Assembly (NCBI RefSeq): GCF_900096955.1
Contig: NZ_FMYL01000002.1
Location: 227,453-291,452, forward strand
From: Acinetobacter boissieri
Lineage (GTDB): Bacteria; Pseudomonadota; Gammaproteobacteria; Pseudomonadales; Moraxellaceae
Direction: 5' to 3'
Length of the DNA: 64,000 nt
Shown here: piece after piece, positions 9,865-19,275 of the stretch
How positions within the stretch are numbered: the first letter of the stretch is position 1
Layout: each line of letters begins with the position of its first letter
Translations under genes and position numbers: made by a program
Notes under the pieces: generated by a model
What the model was told of the DNA's origin: nothing
The model's input: the letters and a program-made list of their open reading frames with translations, nothing else
Databases searched by the model: none

Positions 9865-10066
9865 ATTGAAAACGAGCCACACGTTCACCACTTGGCAAAG
9901 TGACCTGTTCTATAAACATGTTTAAAGGTCTAACCCAAACTGAAAAATCACCGTATAGGCATTGATATACTACGAGCTGTTCTTGTGTTTCACTGTGTTT
10001 GGCAGTGCCTATAACTTGATATTTTTGACCTTTATAGTGTTGGTAAATACCGTGTGGTACGTGCAT
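9845..10066 (-). CDS. DUF1653 domain protein
   Basis: A 73-residue protein that is essentially one DUF1653 domain: [15 protein letters not shown] near the N-terminus, then [12 protein letters not shown] and [11 protein letters not shown]. These small beta-rich proteins are widespread, but no function is assigned. Its last 20 bp overlap the 3' end of the convergent tsaD gene. No signal peptide or membrane segment is visible. Confidence 0.85.
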   Translation of the reverse strand: MHVPHGIYQHYKGQKYQVIGTAKHSETQEQLVVYQCLYGDFSVWVRPLNMFIEQVTLPSGERVARFQFIEVNC

Positions 10067-10172
10067 AATTTATCCCGAAACTTAAATGATGGTTATATAA
10101 AACGCCTATTATATAACTCGAATCATGTTTAAGGGTTCGGGTTATTTAAATTTAATATTATCATGGGTGAGT

Positions 10173-10763
10173 ATGTCTTTTACGATTTTAGAAACAGTGG
10201 CTTATGAAGAGGACATAAAAAAAAGTCGGTTTCAAACATTTGCAATACCTGTTGAAACCGAAGAAGACGTAAAAAATATTCTAGATGACTACAAAGATAC
10301 TTCGACAACTCATCAATGCTGGGCATGGAAAATTGGCCATAATATACGGTTCAATGATGATGGTGAGCCATCAGGTACAGCAGGTAGACCAATTTTAGCA
10401 ACCATTGAGGGCAATGAATTGACCAATATTTTAGTATTGGTGAATCGTTGGTATGGTGGTGTAAAATTAGGTACTGGTGGCTTAGTACGTGCTTATGGTG
10501 GAACAGCAGGAAAAGCATTACTTTTAGTAGAAAAAATAGAATTGGTAGAAAAAATAGAAGTTTGTTTTGAGTGTAATTTTAGTGAGTGGCCTATTTTACA
10601 GTACGAATTACTACAACAAGATATTATATTTACTGAAGAATATCATGCCAATGGGGTAGGTGTGGTGGCTAAAATACAAGTACATCAAAAAGATACACTT
10701 GCACAAAAAATTCAAGATATAACCCGTGGTAGAGAACGGCTCAAAGGACTTGATGATGACTGA
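10173..10763 (+). CDS. YigZ/IMPACT family protein
   Basis: A 196-residue soluble protein of the IMPACT (UPF0029) family. The signature runs KKSRFQTFAIPV, then DDGEPSGTAGRPI at about residues 65-77, LVLVNRWYGGVKLGTGGL, and a C-terminal DUF1949-like domain. The start at ATG 10173 matches the usual MS(F/Y)TI beginning; an upstream in-frame ATG at 10125 would add 16 atypical residues. Family members have been linked to translation, but the bacterial role is not settled. Its stop codon overlaps the start of the acyltransferase gene, so the two are translationally linked. Confidence 0.85.
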   Translation: MSFTILETVAYEEDIKKSRFQTFAIPVETEEDVKNILDDYKDTSTTHQCWAWKIGHNIRFNDDGEPSGTAGRPILATIEGNELTNILVLVNRWYGGVKLGTGGLVRAYGGTAGKALLLVEKIELVEKIEVCFECNFSEWPILQYELLQQDIIFTEEYHANGVGVVAKIQVHQKDTLAQKIQDITRGRERLKGLDDD

Positions 10764-11370
10764 TCCACTGCTTAAATATAGAGAACAGCATAAGCATCGT
10801 TTAAATTATATGCCATGGTTATATTGGCGATTAAAAGATAATCATAAACAGTGGGCTGTGGCGTGGCAACAAGAATACCAAGCCTATTTAATGGATATGG
10901 AAACCATTGAGATTGGTAAAAATGTATTTATTTCGCCCTTGGCTCATATTTTTGCTGAACGTGGGAGAAAAATAACCATAGCAGACAATACATTTATTGC
11001 CGCAGATTGCGTATTACATGGTCCGTTAACAATTGGTCAAGAGGTCGCGATTAATCACCATTGTATTTTAGATGGTGGGCGAGCAGGTATTATTTTACAT
11101 GACCAAGCAAGGTTAGCGGCTTATACACATTTGTATGCATTTAATCATGGGACAGCGCAAGATACTGCGATTTATCAACAACCTGTCACATCTAAAGGCA
11201 TAGAAATAGGCCAAGATGTTTGGCTAGGGGCGCATAGTGGCATCAGAGATGGTGTGAAAATTGGTGATCATGCAGTCGTTGGTATGAACAGCATGGTGAC
11301 GAAAAATGTAGAGCCTTATGCAGTTGTGGCTGGAAATCCTGCCAAATGGCTAAAGTTTCGTAATGATTGA
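10753..11370 (+). CDS. Left-handed beta-helix (hexapeptide) acyltransferase
   Basis: A ~205-residue protein with hexapeptide repeats from about residue 50 onward (IEIGKNVFISPLAHIFA, ITIADNTFIAADC, GVKIGDHAVVGMNSMV) ending in VVAGNPAKWLKF, as in sugar and xenobiotic O-acetyltransferases. A catalytic-type histidine lies in AFNHGT. It most likely transfers an acetyl group from acetyl-CoA, but the acceptor is unknown. Two adjacent ATGs (10753 and 10756) follow an AAAGGA element and overlap the 3' end of the yigZ-like gene. Confidence 0.8.
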   Translation: MMTDPLLKYREQHKHRLNYMPWLYWRLKDNHKQWAVAWQQEYQAYLMDMETIEIGKNVFISPLAHIFAERGRKITIADNTFIAADCVLHGPLTIGQEVAINHHCILDGGRAGIILHDQARLAAYTHLYAFNHGTAQDTAIYQQPVTSKGIEIGQDVWLGAHSGIRDGVKIGDHAVVGMNSMVTKNVEPYAVVAGNPAKWLKFRND

Positions 11371-11487
11371 TACATAAATGAACGGATTTATCTATTGAAT
11401 TCACATAAAACAGTTGCACGGTTATCTACTTGTGTTAAGTTTAAAAATAACGATTATGTATAAAACAAACTCGTAAGAGAGGCAAAA

Positions 11488-12330
11488 ATGAAACGTGTTA
11501 TTGCGTGTATTGACTCATCTCCATGTGTTAATGCTATTGCTGAAGCAGCCGCGTGGATTGCAAAAACAACTCACCGTGAGCTTGTGTTATTACAAGTTTT
11601 AGATTATTACCCATCTAGTTATCATTTAGGCGAAATTAGTGGTGTTATTGGTTTTGAAAGTAATGCAATGCTTTTGAAAGAGCTCGCTGAATTAGAGCAA
11701 AAACAAAGTAGTCTTGCGTTAGATTATAGTAATAATTTACTTAAACACATTAAGCAACAAATTGAAGAGAAACATGGTTTAAGTGTTTCTATTGTACAAG
11801 AAAAAGGTGACTTTTTAGAACAAAGCTTAGGTGCTTTACAAGAAGATGATATTGCACTGATTGGTAAAGTTGGTGATAGTTCTGTCGAAAAGAATAAAGA
11901 CCTCGGTGGTAATGTTGAAAACTTTATTCGTGGTGCAAAATGCACAGTTATGACGGTAAGTGAACATTTCAAGCCACCAACACGGTTTATTTTTGCTTAT
12001 GAATACTCAGAAGTCTGTACAAAAATGCTTCACAGTGTTGTAGAAAGTGATTTGTTTAAACATTTACAATGTCATTTACTATACGTCGGTGATTATCCAG
12101 AAGTATTAGAGACACCGCAGGCTTATTTAAAAGAACATGGTTTTGATGTTGTAGTAGAACATCGTCATGGTGATGTTGCACAAGGGATTATTGAATATCA
12201 ACGCGAGCATGGTATTCAATTTGTTATTCTAGGTGCATTTAGCCAAAGTCGCATTCAACAATTTTTCTTAGGTAGTATTACCACAAAAGTGTACCGTGAA
12301 ATTACTGTACCGTTAATTGTAGCAAAATAA
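11488..12330 (+). CDS. Tandem universal stress protein (two Usp domains)
   Basis: A 280-residue cytoplasmic protein with an N-terminal Usp domain (MKRVIACIDSSPCVNAIAEA) and a second, shorter Usp domain from about residue 165, ending FLGSITTKVYREITVPLIVAK. The last segment corresponds to the Usp nucleotide loop, but the G-x2-G part reads GAFS, so the second glycine is missing and ATP binding is doubtful in that half. It is preceded by an AGAGAGG ribosome-binding site. It stands alone between convergent or unrelated genes. A stress role is inferred from the family only. Confidence 0.88.
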   Translation: MKRVIACIDSSPCVNAIAEAAAWIAKTTHRELVLLQVLDYYPSSYHLGEISGVIGFESNAMLLKELAELEQKQSSLALDYSNNLLKHIKQQIEEKHGLSVSIVQEKGDFLEQSLGALQEDDIALIGKVGDSSVEKNKDLGGNVENFIRGAKCTVMTVSEHFKPPTRFIFAYEYSEVCTKMLHSVVESDLFKHLQCHLLYVGDYPEVLETPQAYLKEHGFDVVVEHRHGDVAQGIIEYQREHGIQFVILGAFSQSRIQQFFLGSITTKVYREITVPLIVAK

Positions 12331-12340
12331 TCGTGATCGT

Positions 12341-12372
12341 AAAGTTATCCGCAAAAACTGTGGATAACTTTA
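12341..12372. repeat. 10-bp inverted repeat containing two opposed DnaA-box-like sites
   Basis: AAAGTTATCC and GGATAACTTT flank an 11-nt loop between the convergent Usp and O-methyltransferase genes. The right arm contains TGTGGATAA (12359-12367), the exact complement of the DnaA box TTATCCACA. The left arm contains TTATCCGCA (12345-12353), one mismatch from it. The element could simply be a terminator hairpin; there is no strong T-run directly after it. Confidence 0.55.
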
Positions 12373-12441
12373 TGGATAATATATTTCTTTATAACTATCT
12401 AATTGTTTATAAAGATAAAATTTTGTTTGGCTATTTTTTGT

Positions 12442-13107
12442 TTACTTGACAATAGCAATCGCTAAACCGTCATGGCCTTTACTACCAACTGTTTGTAATG
12501 CAGTACAAGAAAGAAGTTTCGGATGGTCTTTTAATGCTTCAAACATTTCTCTAATTCCAGTAATACTTGGTTTATTATTACTCGGATCTATAATATCTCC
12601 GGCACGAATTACATTATCTAATACAATAATACTACCAGTGTGACTAAATTGAAGCGCCAGTTCTAAGTAAGTAGGGTAGCTCCCTTTGTCTGCATCAATA
12701 AAAATAAAGTCAAAAGGCGGTGTATTTTGAGGCAGTGCATTGAGTACATCTGTAGCCATACCAATGTGTAAGTCAATATTGACATCCATTTTCGCATTTC
12801 TGATGTTTTCTTGTGCAACAGCAGCATGGCTATCTCTACCTTCAATGGTAAGTAAATAACCATCTTTAGGTAACGCACGCGCGAGCCACAATGTGCTGTA
12901 GGCTGCAAATGTTCCAATCTCTAGCACCCGTTTTGCATTATTCATTTGTATCAGCATTTGTAATAGCATGCCTTGATTTGGGGCAACTGCAAGGTGATTA
13001 GATAAACCGTGTTGGTCTGTGTTATCTATTGCTTGTTGTAATCTTACATCTTGAGGAATAAGGTGAGATTCGATGTAGTGATCAAGGTCAGACCAAGTTT
13101 TTTGCAT
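12442..13107 (-). CDS. Class I SAM-dependent O-methyltransferase (COMT/Methyltransf_3 type)
   Basis: A 221-residue soluble methyltransferase. The SAM-binding motif is VLEIGTFAAYSTLWLA (about residues 59-74), followed by LLTIEG and the metal/catechol-binding FDFIFIDADKGSYPTYL. These features place it in the cation-dependent catechol O-methyltransferase-like family. The substrate is unknown. It is 73 bp upstream (on its strand) of the acid phosphatase gene, so they may share a transcript. Confidence 0.88.
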   Translation of the reverse strand: MQKTWSDLDHYIESHLIPQDVRLQQAIDNTDQHGLSNHLAVAPNQGMLLQMLIQMNNAKRVLEIGTFAAYSTLWLARALPKDGYLLTIEGRDSHAAVAQENIRNAKMDVNIDLHIGMATDVLNALPQNTPPFDFIFIDADKGSYPTYLELALQFSHTGSIIVLDNVIRAGDIIDPSNNKPSITGIREMFEALKDHPKLLSCTALQTVGSKGHDGLAIAIVK

Positions 13108-13180
13108 TGTATTACCGTATCAATTTATAACGAAAAGCTGTCATGAATTGTATACAATTCATGACGAAGAAGAATACTGA

Positions 13181-14452
13181 TTATTGAAATAATGGCTGTT
13201 TTATTGTGGTTGGTACAATTTTTTTCTGTGCATCATTCAAAAATTGATCAAGTGGGCAAAGTACACCTACAGGCGTTGACTTGCAGTAGTTATATTGTAG
13301 TGTCGCTTGAGGTAGAGGCTGTTTGTTTGAAAGTGATGTGAGTTGTCGCCATTGGTCGAGTGTTCTCGCACTAAAGTCTATTTTAACAAACTGCTTTTGA
13401 GTCTTAATTTCTTTATATTTGCTAAACGTTAAACTACCTCCCGGTGGAATATCATCTGCTAAATATTGTGGAAGTTGCCAGTGAAAACCGAGTAAGGTTT
13501 TTATTTCAGAAATATTGGTATCGTGGCCCACAAAAATAACCAATGGGCGGTGTAGTGGGCTTGCAGTCTCTGTCGTTGAAAGTGCATTGAGTATTTGTTG
13601 ATATAAAATAGACCCGCCCATTTGGGCATAAGGCATAAGGTCGTTAAGATATATATATTTTGCCTGATGCAATTGCATCATTGTTTTGACATCATCGGCA
13701 TTGTGAACATGACCAAAAGCCACTTGGTCAAGTGGGAAATTTTCACTATATTGTAGGCGAATGGTTTCTCCAATATTTGCTCCTTCATTGGCAGGGCCAC
13801 TGAGTTTAGGCTGGCCTTTTTGACTCAGTTTTAATTTCCATGGCTCACTTAAAAATTGGCAACCGTTGGGAGCGCATACCGCATTTTTTAAGCTTTGTCC
13901 TGCATTGTTGTAGCGTGCTTGAGCATATTCTTGGCTGACTATTTTTTGTTTGAATTGTTGCTTAATTTGCTTAAAATTCGATTCAGCACTCCCCATTTTT
14001 AATGCATCAAATAACGGGTCTTGTTCATATTTACTCACATTGACGCTAAAATGACATTGTGGATTAATACCTTCAGAAAAAGCTTGCGCTGTTTTTTGTG
14101 TTCTCTCATCAGGTGCAGCCCAAATAAAAATCTGGCTTTGCTGTTTTTCACACGGCTGTGCTGGTGTGATCGCTAAGCCTTGTTGTTGCCACAAGTCAAT
14201 TTGATACTGTGCTTGATTTACAATACCTTTATAACCACGGGCGGTAAGATGGCCATCGGGTACAGACCATGTTGGCCATGTTTTCCCTGTCGCTTCGTTG
14301 AGTGCTTCAGTATTTGTTTGTGGGCGAATGCCATGACGGACTAAAGTGACGACTTGTTCTAACTGATATTGTTCTGTGCTATTTGCATGGGTTTGACATG
14401 TGCCAATGAGCATAAATGCTGTTGTGAGTGTAGCTAAAATTTTATAATGCAT
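13181..14452 (-). CDS. Exported histidine acid phosphatase (Agp/AppA type)
   Basis: A 423-residue protein with a signal peptide of about 23 residues (basic MHYK, hydrophobic core, cleavage near TCQTHA-N). The histidine acid phosphatase motif VRHGIRPQ is at about residues 38-45 and the proton-donor motif is GHDTN, seen here as VIFVGHDTN. Several cysteines suit a disulphide-bonded periplasmic protein. Homologues dephosphorylate glucose 1-phosphate or phytate; which applies here cannot be told. The catalytic residues are intact. Confidence 0.85.
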   Translation of the reverse strand: MHYKILATLTTAFMLIGTCQTHANSTEQYQLEQVVTLVRHGIRPQTNTEALNEATGKTWPTWSVPDGHLTARGYKGIVNQAQYQIDLWQQQGLAITPAQPCEKQQSQIFIWAAPDERTQKTAQAFSEGINPQCHFSVNVSKYEQDPLFDALKMGSAESNFKQIKQQFKQKIVSQEYAQARYNNAGQSLKNAVCAPNGCQFLSEPWKLKLSQKGQPKLSGPANEGANIGETIRLQYSENFPLDQVAFGHVHNADDVKTMMQLHQAKYIYLNDLMPYAQMGGSILYQQILNALSTTETASPLHRPLVIFVGHDTNISEIKTLLGFHWQLPQYLADDIPPGGSLTFSKYKEIKTQKQFVKIDFSARTLDQWRQLTSLSNKQPLPQATLQYNYCKSTPVGVLCPLDQFLNDAQKKIVPTTIKQPLFQ

Positions 14453-14540
14453 GTCTGTATGACTATCTATTTTTATCGAATACTTTCAGTGTAGTGTTTG
14501 AATGATTTAATTTTGATTAAAAGGTAACAAAATAATAAAT

Positions 14541-14575
14541 AAAAAAGCCACGGTCATTTGAACGTGGCTTTTTTA
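14541..14575. terminator. Bidirectional terminator below bioB
   Basis: A 12-bp perfect stem (AAAAAAGCCACG/CGTGGCTTTTTT) with a 10-nt loop lies directly downstream of bioB on the minus strand. It has A/T runs on both sides. Confidence 0.85.
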
Positions 14576-14585
14576 TTGGATTTGT

Positions 14586-15581
14586 TTAAGCAGAGAGTGC
14601 CATTGCATCAACTGACAACTCGGCAACGCTTGGTTTTGGTTTTTCAGGGGTTAAACCCAGTTTTGCAAATAATACTTTGTCTTTGCCTTCACCTGCATTT
14701 GGCGTAGTCAGTAGCTTTTCACCAGAGAATAGAGAGTTTGCACCAGCCATAAATGCTAAAGCTTGATCTGAGTCGCTGAGTGCCTCACGTCCTGCTGAAA
14801 GGCGTATATAACTTTTTGGCATAATAATACGGGCTACAGCAATGGTTTTGATCCATTCTGTGGTATCGAGTTTATCTACATTTGCAAGTGGTGTACCTTC
14901 AATCGGAACCAACATGTTAATGGGTACAGACTCTGGGTGAATAGGCAGTGTTGCCAATTCATGTAATAAACCAATACGGTCTTGTTTGCCTTCACCTAAG
15001 CCAACAATACCACCGCTACATACTTTCATACCGACATTTCGTACATGATCTAGGGTGTCTAAGCGATCATCAAAAGTACGTGTTGTAATAATATTACTGT
15101 AATACTCACGAGAGGTATCTAAGTTATGGTTGTAATAATCTAACCCTGCTGTTTTTAGGCGTTCAGCTTGTGATTGATTTAACATACCCAATGTCATACA
15201 GGTTTCTAGTCCTAAAGATTTTACTTCTTGAACCATTTCCAATACATATGGCATGTCACGTTCATGTGGGTTACGCCAAGCGGCTCCCATACAAAAGCGA
15301 GAAGAACCTGCTTCTTTGGCTGCTTTTGCTTCAACAATTACCTTTTCAATGGCAATACGTTTTTCAGCTTCTAATTTAGAGTCATAACGAGATGACTGTG
15401 AGCAATATTTACAATCTTCAGGGCAACGACCTGTCTTAATAGAGAGGAGAGTACTTACTTGAATACTATTTGCTTGAAAATTCTCACGATGAATACGCTG
15501 GGCATCAAAAACAAGATCTAAAAAGGGTTGATCATAAAGTTTCTGGATTTCCTCACGGCTCCAATCATTTCTTACAGTCAT
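14586..15581 (-). CDS. bioB: Biotin synthase
   Basis: Radical-SAM enzyme inserting sulfur into dethiobiotin to make biotin. The radical-SAM cluster motif CPEDCKYC lies near residues 54-61, followed by [20 protein letters not shown] and [10 protein letters not shown], all diagnostic of BioB. The [2Fe-2S] ligand residues are present. The start at ATG 15581 (MTVRNDW) gives 331 residues; an ATG four codons upstream (15593) is an alternative. It stands alone; the other bio genes are not in the window. Confidence 0.96.
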   Translation of the reverse strand: MTVRNDWSREEIQKLYDQPFLDLVFDAQRIHRENFQANSIQVSTLLSIKTGRCPEDCKYCSQSSRYDSKLEAEKRIAIEKVIVEAKAAKEAGSSRFCMGAAWRNPHERDMPYVLEMVQEVKSLGLETCMTLGMLNQSQAERLKTAGLDYYNHNLDTSREYYSNIITTRTFDDRLDTLDHVRNVGMKVCSGGIVGLGEGKQDRIGLLHELATLPIHPESVPINMLVPIEGTPLANVDKLDTTEWIKTIAVARIIMPKSYIRLSAGREALSDSDQALAFMAGANSLFSGEKLLTTPNAGEGKDKVLFAKLGLTPEKPKPSVAELSVDAMALSA

Positions 15582-15707
15582 GTTGTATTCCACATCAGTT
15601 GCAGTGTCATTTTATAGTGTCATCATACCGAAAATAATCTGTTGTGATTAGGCAAAATACTCCAAACTTCTTTGGATTTGTAAATCTTTCGTATGACATT
15701 ATTTGAT

Positions 15708-16253
15708 TTATCTGCGCCTAGAGCTAGTGCGACTACGGCCTCGAGCCATGCCACCGAGCGCATTAAGTACAGCCATTTTACTCATACTACCAGAAGCATG
15801 TGCATGGCAAATGGCGGCAGCGAGGGCATCTGCCGCATCGGATTGGGGTTTAATGGTGAGCTTTAAAATGCGCATAACCATCATTTGGACTTGTTCTTTA
15901 TCTGCAGCACCATAGCCCACAACAGACTGTTTGATCTGTCTTGCGGTATATTCTGCAACTTTTAAGTCTAAATTGACCAGTGCTGCAATTGCAGCTCCAC
16001 GTGCTTGTCCTAGTTTTAATGCTGAGTCTGGATTTTGTGCCATAAATACTTGTTCTACAGCAGCTTCTGTTGGACCATAGAATTTAACAATACGTTCTAC
16101 ACCGGCAAAGATTCTTTTGAGTCTTTCTGGTATTTCTTGGGTTTCTGTTCTAATGGTACCTGCATCAACAAATCTAAGCTCACTGCCTTGGCATTCGATA
16201 ATGCCATAACCTGTGAGGCGAGAACCCGGATCAATCCCAATAATTAAAGACAT
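15708..16253 (-). CDS. ruvC: Crossover junction endodeoxyribonuclease RuvC
   Basis: Resolves Holliday junctions at the end of homologous recombination, normally guided by RuvAB. The RNase-H-like fold is recognisable from [14 protein letters not shown] with the first catalytic Asp, AAVEQVF with the catalytic Glu, and [15 protein letters not shown] with the last two catalytic Asp residues. The 181-residue length is slightly above the usual 173 because of a basic Arg/Ser-rich tail ([10 protein letters not shown]). ruvA and ruvB are not adjacent. Confidence 0.95.
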   Translation of the reverse strand: MSLIIGIDPGSRLTGYGIIECQGSELRFVDAGTIRTETQEIPERLKRIFAGVERIVKFYGPTEAAVEQVFMAQNPDSALKLGQARGAAIAALVNLDLKVAEYTARQIKQSVVGYGAADKEQVQMMVMRILKLTIKPQSDAADALAAAICHAHASGSMSKMAVLNALGGMARGRSRTSSRRR

Positions 16254-16466
16254 AATAAAAAGCAGTTTGTAGATTTCTTAGGGCAGTATAGAACGTTTTA
16301 AGCATGATTATGCCAATAGAGCATGTTATTTGTTTAATTTATATTTAAATTGACTTTAATTTTTATAAAAAGGCCTTATCTTATAAACGGAAATATAAAA
16401 GTAGTGTTGCATTTTGCGACAACTTTATCTGATTTTATTTGAGTGTTAAAAGGTAAGCAAAATTTC

Positions 16467-17021
16467 ATGAATATTGTTTTTATGGTTGTTATCGGCGCAA
16501 TTTTAGAAATTGCAGTATGGATTGGCGTTGCTCAGTTTATTAGTGGCTGGTATGTGTTTTTTTGGTTTATCTTTGCTGCACTGATTGGTTTTAAGTTACT
16601 GCGTTCGAGTACTGCGACTATTATGCCACAGTTGCAACAAATGCAAATGTCAGGACAAATGGCTTTAGATGCCAATGTATCACGTAAGGTTGCCATGGCA
16701 ATTGCGGGTATTTTATTGATTATACCTGGTCTTATTTCAGATTTAATTGCATTACTTATTTTACTACCGCCTGTACAAAAAATGGTAGTTTCTGCGCTGA
16801 TGGGTGCGATGGCAAAACGTCAGCAGGCCATGATGGATAAAATGATGGGCGGTATGATGGGGGGTGGAGTAGGCGGTGCAAATCCATTTGAAGACCTTAT
16901 GAAGCAAATGCAAGGACAACAAAACTCATCACGTGGAAAAAGTGGTTCTCAAGTGATTGATGGGGAAGCGAAAGAAGTGAACCCTGATGTTAAAAAGATT
17001 AATATGAAAGACGTTAAATAG
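16467..17021 (+). CDS. fxsA: FxsA family membrane protein
   Basis: A 184-residue inner-membrane protein. Hydrophobic segments at about 2-20, 24-43 and 72-92 match FxsA, including the EIAVWIGVAQFISGW and GLISDLIALLILLPPVQ segments. The C-terminal ~70 residues are Met/Gly-rich and polar (MMDKMMGGMMGG). FxsA was named for its effect on phage F exclusion of T7 in E. coli; its normal role is unknown. ATG 16467 is preferred over a GTG at 16443 because homologues begin at the first helix. Confidence 0.85.
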   Translation: MNIVFMVVIGAILEIAVWIGVAQFISGWYVFFWFIFAALIGFKLLRSSTATIMPQLQQMQMSGQMALDANVSRKVAMAIAGILLIIPGLISDLIALLILLPPVQKMVVSALMGAMAKRQQAMMDKMMGGMMGGGVGGANPFEDLMKQMQGQQNSSRGKSGSQVIDGEAKEVNPDVKKINMKDVK

Positions 17022-17051
17022 TTTATTTTAGATGAGTAGAATGTACCTAAA

Positions 17052-17222
17052 TCAGTCTTCTTCTTTAGATTTAACTTCTAACAAATTTTCGTTTTTTACA
17101 GGCATTTTTTTCTCTGTTTTATCATAACCATGGCTAGTTAGCTTACAGACATGGTTTTCAGAGCCCTTATAGCCTTTGCTACGGTTGGCTCTTTCTCTAA
17201 ACTTGCCTTGGTTAATTAACAT
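17052..17222 (-). CDS. Small basic hypothetical protein
   Basis: A 56-residue reading frame beginning MLINQGKFRERANRSKGYKG, with an AAAGGA element about 10 bp before the ATG. It is rich in Lys/Arg in the first half and Lys/Glu at the end, with no membrane segment. I do not recognise it. The frame extends upstream to 17261, but that start lies inside the metK terminator, so the downstream ATG is more plausible. It is placed tail-to-tail with fxsA and just after metK. Confidence 0.4.
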   Translation of the reverse strand: MLINQGKFRERANRSKGYKGSENHVCKLTSHGYDKTEKKMPVKNENLLEVKSKEED

Positions 17223-17250
17223 TAAAAATATATCCTTTCCATTGAAATTA

Positions 17251-17280
17251 AAAAAACCCACATAAACGTGGGTTTTTTTT
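17251..17280. terminator. Terminator downstream of metK
   Basis: AAAAAACCCAC and GTGGGTTTTTT form an 11-bp perfect stem with a 6-nt loop, 15 bp beyond the metK stop on the minus strand. It is symmetrical, with A and T runs on both sides. Confidence 0.85.
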
Positions 17281-17294
17281 ATGATGTCATATGA

Positions 17295-18461
17295 TTATAA
17301 GCCACTAGCATCGCGTAATGCTTGCATTTTATCGGTTTTTTCCCAAGTAAATGCATGGTCTGAACCATCACGGCCGAAGTGGCCATAAGTCGCTGTTTGT
17401 TGGTACATTGGCTGAATTAAGTTAAGCATACGTGTAATACCATATGGTCTTAAATCAAAGTGTTCACGAATCAAAGCAATAATCAGTGATTCATCTACTT
17501 TAGCTGTGCCAAATGTATTAATTGAAATGGATGTTGGTTCTGCAACACCAATGGCATAACTGACTTGAATTTCACATTTGTCGGCAAGGCCAGCAGCAAC
17601 AACATTTTTAGCAACATAGCGACCTGCATAAGCTGCTGAACGGTCTACCTTTGATGGGTCTTTTCCAGAAAAAGCACCACCACCATGGCGTGCCATACCA
17701 CCATAAGTATCAACAATAATCTTACGACCTGTTAGACCACAGTCACCTACAGGGCCACCAATAACAAATTTTCCTGTAGGGTTGATATGGAATTTGGTAC
17801 TAGCATGAAACATATCGGCAGGAATAATTGGTTTGATAATTTCTTCAATAACAGCTTCTTTGAGTTGCTCTTGTGAAATGTCTGGGTCATGCTGTGTAGA
17901 CAGTACAACGGCATCTAAACGTACTGGACGACCATTTTCATACGCAAAAGTCACTTGGCTTTTTGCGTCTGGGCGTAACCATGCCAACGTGCCATTACGG
18001 CGTAGTCTTGCTTGTTGTTCCATTAGACGATGTGCGTAAGATACGGGCGCAGGCATGAGTACATCTGTTTCACGGCTTGCGTAGCCAAACATGAGTCCTT
18101 GGTCACCTGCACCTTGATCTTCAGCATTTTGACGGTCAACTCCTTGCGCAATTTCAGGAGATTGTTTACCAATCATGTTAATCACAGCACATGTTGAACC
18201 ATCAAAACCTAAGTCAGAGTGGTTGTAGCCAATGTCGTTGACTGTTTTGCGAACGATAGACTCCATATCTATATTTGCTGTAGTCGTAACTTCACCCGCT
18301 AGTACAACAGCCCCTGTTTTTACTAATGTTTCACAGGCAACCCGACCATGAGGGTCTTCTTTTAAGATAGCATCTAGAATTGCATCACTAATTTGGTCGG
18401 CCATTTTATCTGGATGACCTTCGCTTACAGATTCCGAAGTAAAAACAGCGTACTCGCGCAT
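17295..18461 (-). CDS. metK: S-adenosylmethionine synthetase
   Basis: Makes SAM from ATP and methionine. The 388-residue protein has the N-terminal [24 protein letters not shown], then [12 protein letters not shown] (methionine/ATP loop) and [19 protein letters not shown] (P-loop-like phosphate binding), all hallmarks of MetK. It is transcribed away from tkt with the LEA-like gene between, and ends at a symmetrical terminator. The 187-bp upstream gap shows no SAM riboswitch that I can recognise. Confidence 0.97.
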   Translation of the reverse strand: MREYAVFTSESVSEGHPDKMADQISDAILDAILKEDPHGRVACETLVKTGAVVLAGEVTTTANIDMESIVRKTVNDIGYNHSDLGFDGSTCAVINMIGKQSPEIAQGVDRQNAEDQGAGDQGLMFGYASRETDVLMPAPVSYAHRLMEQQARLRRNGTLAWLRPDAKSQVTFAYENGRPVRLDAVVLSTQHDPDISQEQLKEAVIEEIIKPIIPADMFHASTKFHINPTGKFVIGGPVGDCGLTGRKIIVDTYGGMARHGGGAFSGKDPSKVDRSAAYAGRYVAKNVVAAGLADKCEIQVSYAIGVAEPTSISINTFGTAKVDESLIIALIREHFDLRPYGITRMLNLIQPMYQQTATYGHFGRDGSDHAFTWEKTDKMQALRDASGL

Positions 18462-18602
18462 GAAAGTCCTATAGCAGTAATTTTTTAAAGACCAAGCATT
18501 TTACATTGAGTTCGGTAGAATCACTAGAGGCAGTTGCATTAATTGAATAAAATTCTTGCAAAGAAACAATTCTTTTAGTTTTATTCATTATTTTTGTTAA
18601 AA

Positions 18603-18633
18603 AAAAGCCTGTTTTGAGATTAAACAGGCTTTT
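18603..18633. terminator. Terminator downstream of the LEA-like gene
   Basis: AAAAGCCTGTTT pairs perfectly with AAACAGGCTTTT across a 7-nt loop, 16 bp after the stop of the minus-strand gene at 18649. The A-run on the plus strand gives the T-tract on the minus strand. Confidence 0.85.
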
Positions 18634-18648
18634 AAATGGGTGAGTCGA

Positions 18649-19275
18649 TTAATTAGTAATAGCTTGTTTTAAGCTATCTACTTTATTACCAGCATCTTTT
18701 CTCATTTCTCCAGTTTTTTCTGAAACAGCTTGAGTCTCTTTTTTCAAGCTTTGGTTCATTTGAGCTGTCTTTTCTTTGCTGTAGCCTTTGGTTTTATCCC
18801 ATTTTTCACTAGTATAATTTTTGCTTTTGTCCCATTTGTCTGCAGTATAGTTCTTTGTCTTATCCCATTTGCCTGCTGTATCTGTTTTGGTTTTATTCAA
18901 TGCTTCTGATGTGTACTTTTTTCCTTCATTCGCCGTTTTTTCAACAGATTGTTTGTTTTTTTCATAGCTATGTTTTGTTGCATCTTTAGCCTCAGTATAC
19001 TTATCTTTCACTGTGGTGTCTGCTTTGCTCGAATCTGTTTTAATGTTGTTACCTGCTGCATTTGTTTTTTCTTCAGCTTTTTGCCAAGCTTGTTTAGCAT
19101 CACCTTTTAGATCTTCTGCACGTGTCGTTGCAGATTTTTTAACGTCTTGATAGTCCTGTGAAATTGTTTGTAGGACGCCATTGCTATTGGTTGCTGTTTC
19201 AGCAGCATGTGTAAATGTGCTCAAACTGGCTATAGAGCAAAGAGTACCGACTAAAACTGTATTTTTAACTTTCAT
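18649..19275 (-). CDS. Exported LEA-like/apolipoprotein-like repeat protein
   Basis: A 208-residue protein with a signal peptide (cleavage likely after THA at residue 24) and a mature part almost wholly of Lys, Ala, Thr, Asp, Ser and Glu with no Cys. Three near-identical 11-residue repeats start at residues 136, 147 and 158 with the core KWDK(T/S)K(N/G)Y. The surrounding segments have looser 11-residue periodicity, the pattern of group 3 LEA proteins that form amphipathic helices on drying. It is predicted to be periplasmic, largely disordered and highly charged. It has its own terminator and no operon partner. A role in desiccation or envelope stress is inference. Confidence 0.7.
   Translation of the reverse strand: MKVKNTVLVGTLCSIASLSTFTHAAETATNSNGVLQTISQDYQDVKKSATTRAEDLKGDAKQAWQKAEEKTNAAGNNIKTDSSKADTTVKDKYTEAKDATKHSYEKNKQSVEKTANEGKKYTSEALNKTKTDTAGKWDKTKNYTADKWDKSKNYTSEKWDKTKGYSKEKTAQMNQSLKKETQAVSEKTGEMRKDAGNKVDSLKQAITN
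18772..18870 (-). repeat. Three 33-bp tandem coding repeats (11-residue LEA-like motif)
   Basis: Residues 136-146, 147-157 and 158-168 of the exported protein are copies of one 11-residue unit beginning KWDK. The DNA copies have diverged at silent positions, so this is not a recent expansion. Confidence 0.75.

Noticed and set aside
18462..18648. A SAM riboswitch before metK
   Set aside because: The 187-bp gap shows only the terminator of the neighbouring gene and plain AT-rich sequence; no conserved SAM-riboswitch core could be recognised.
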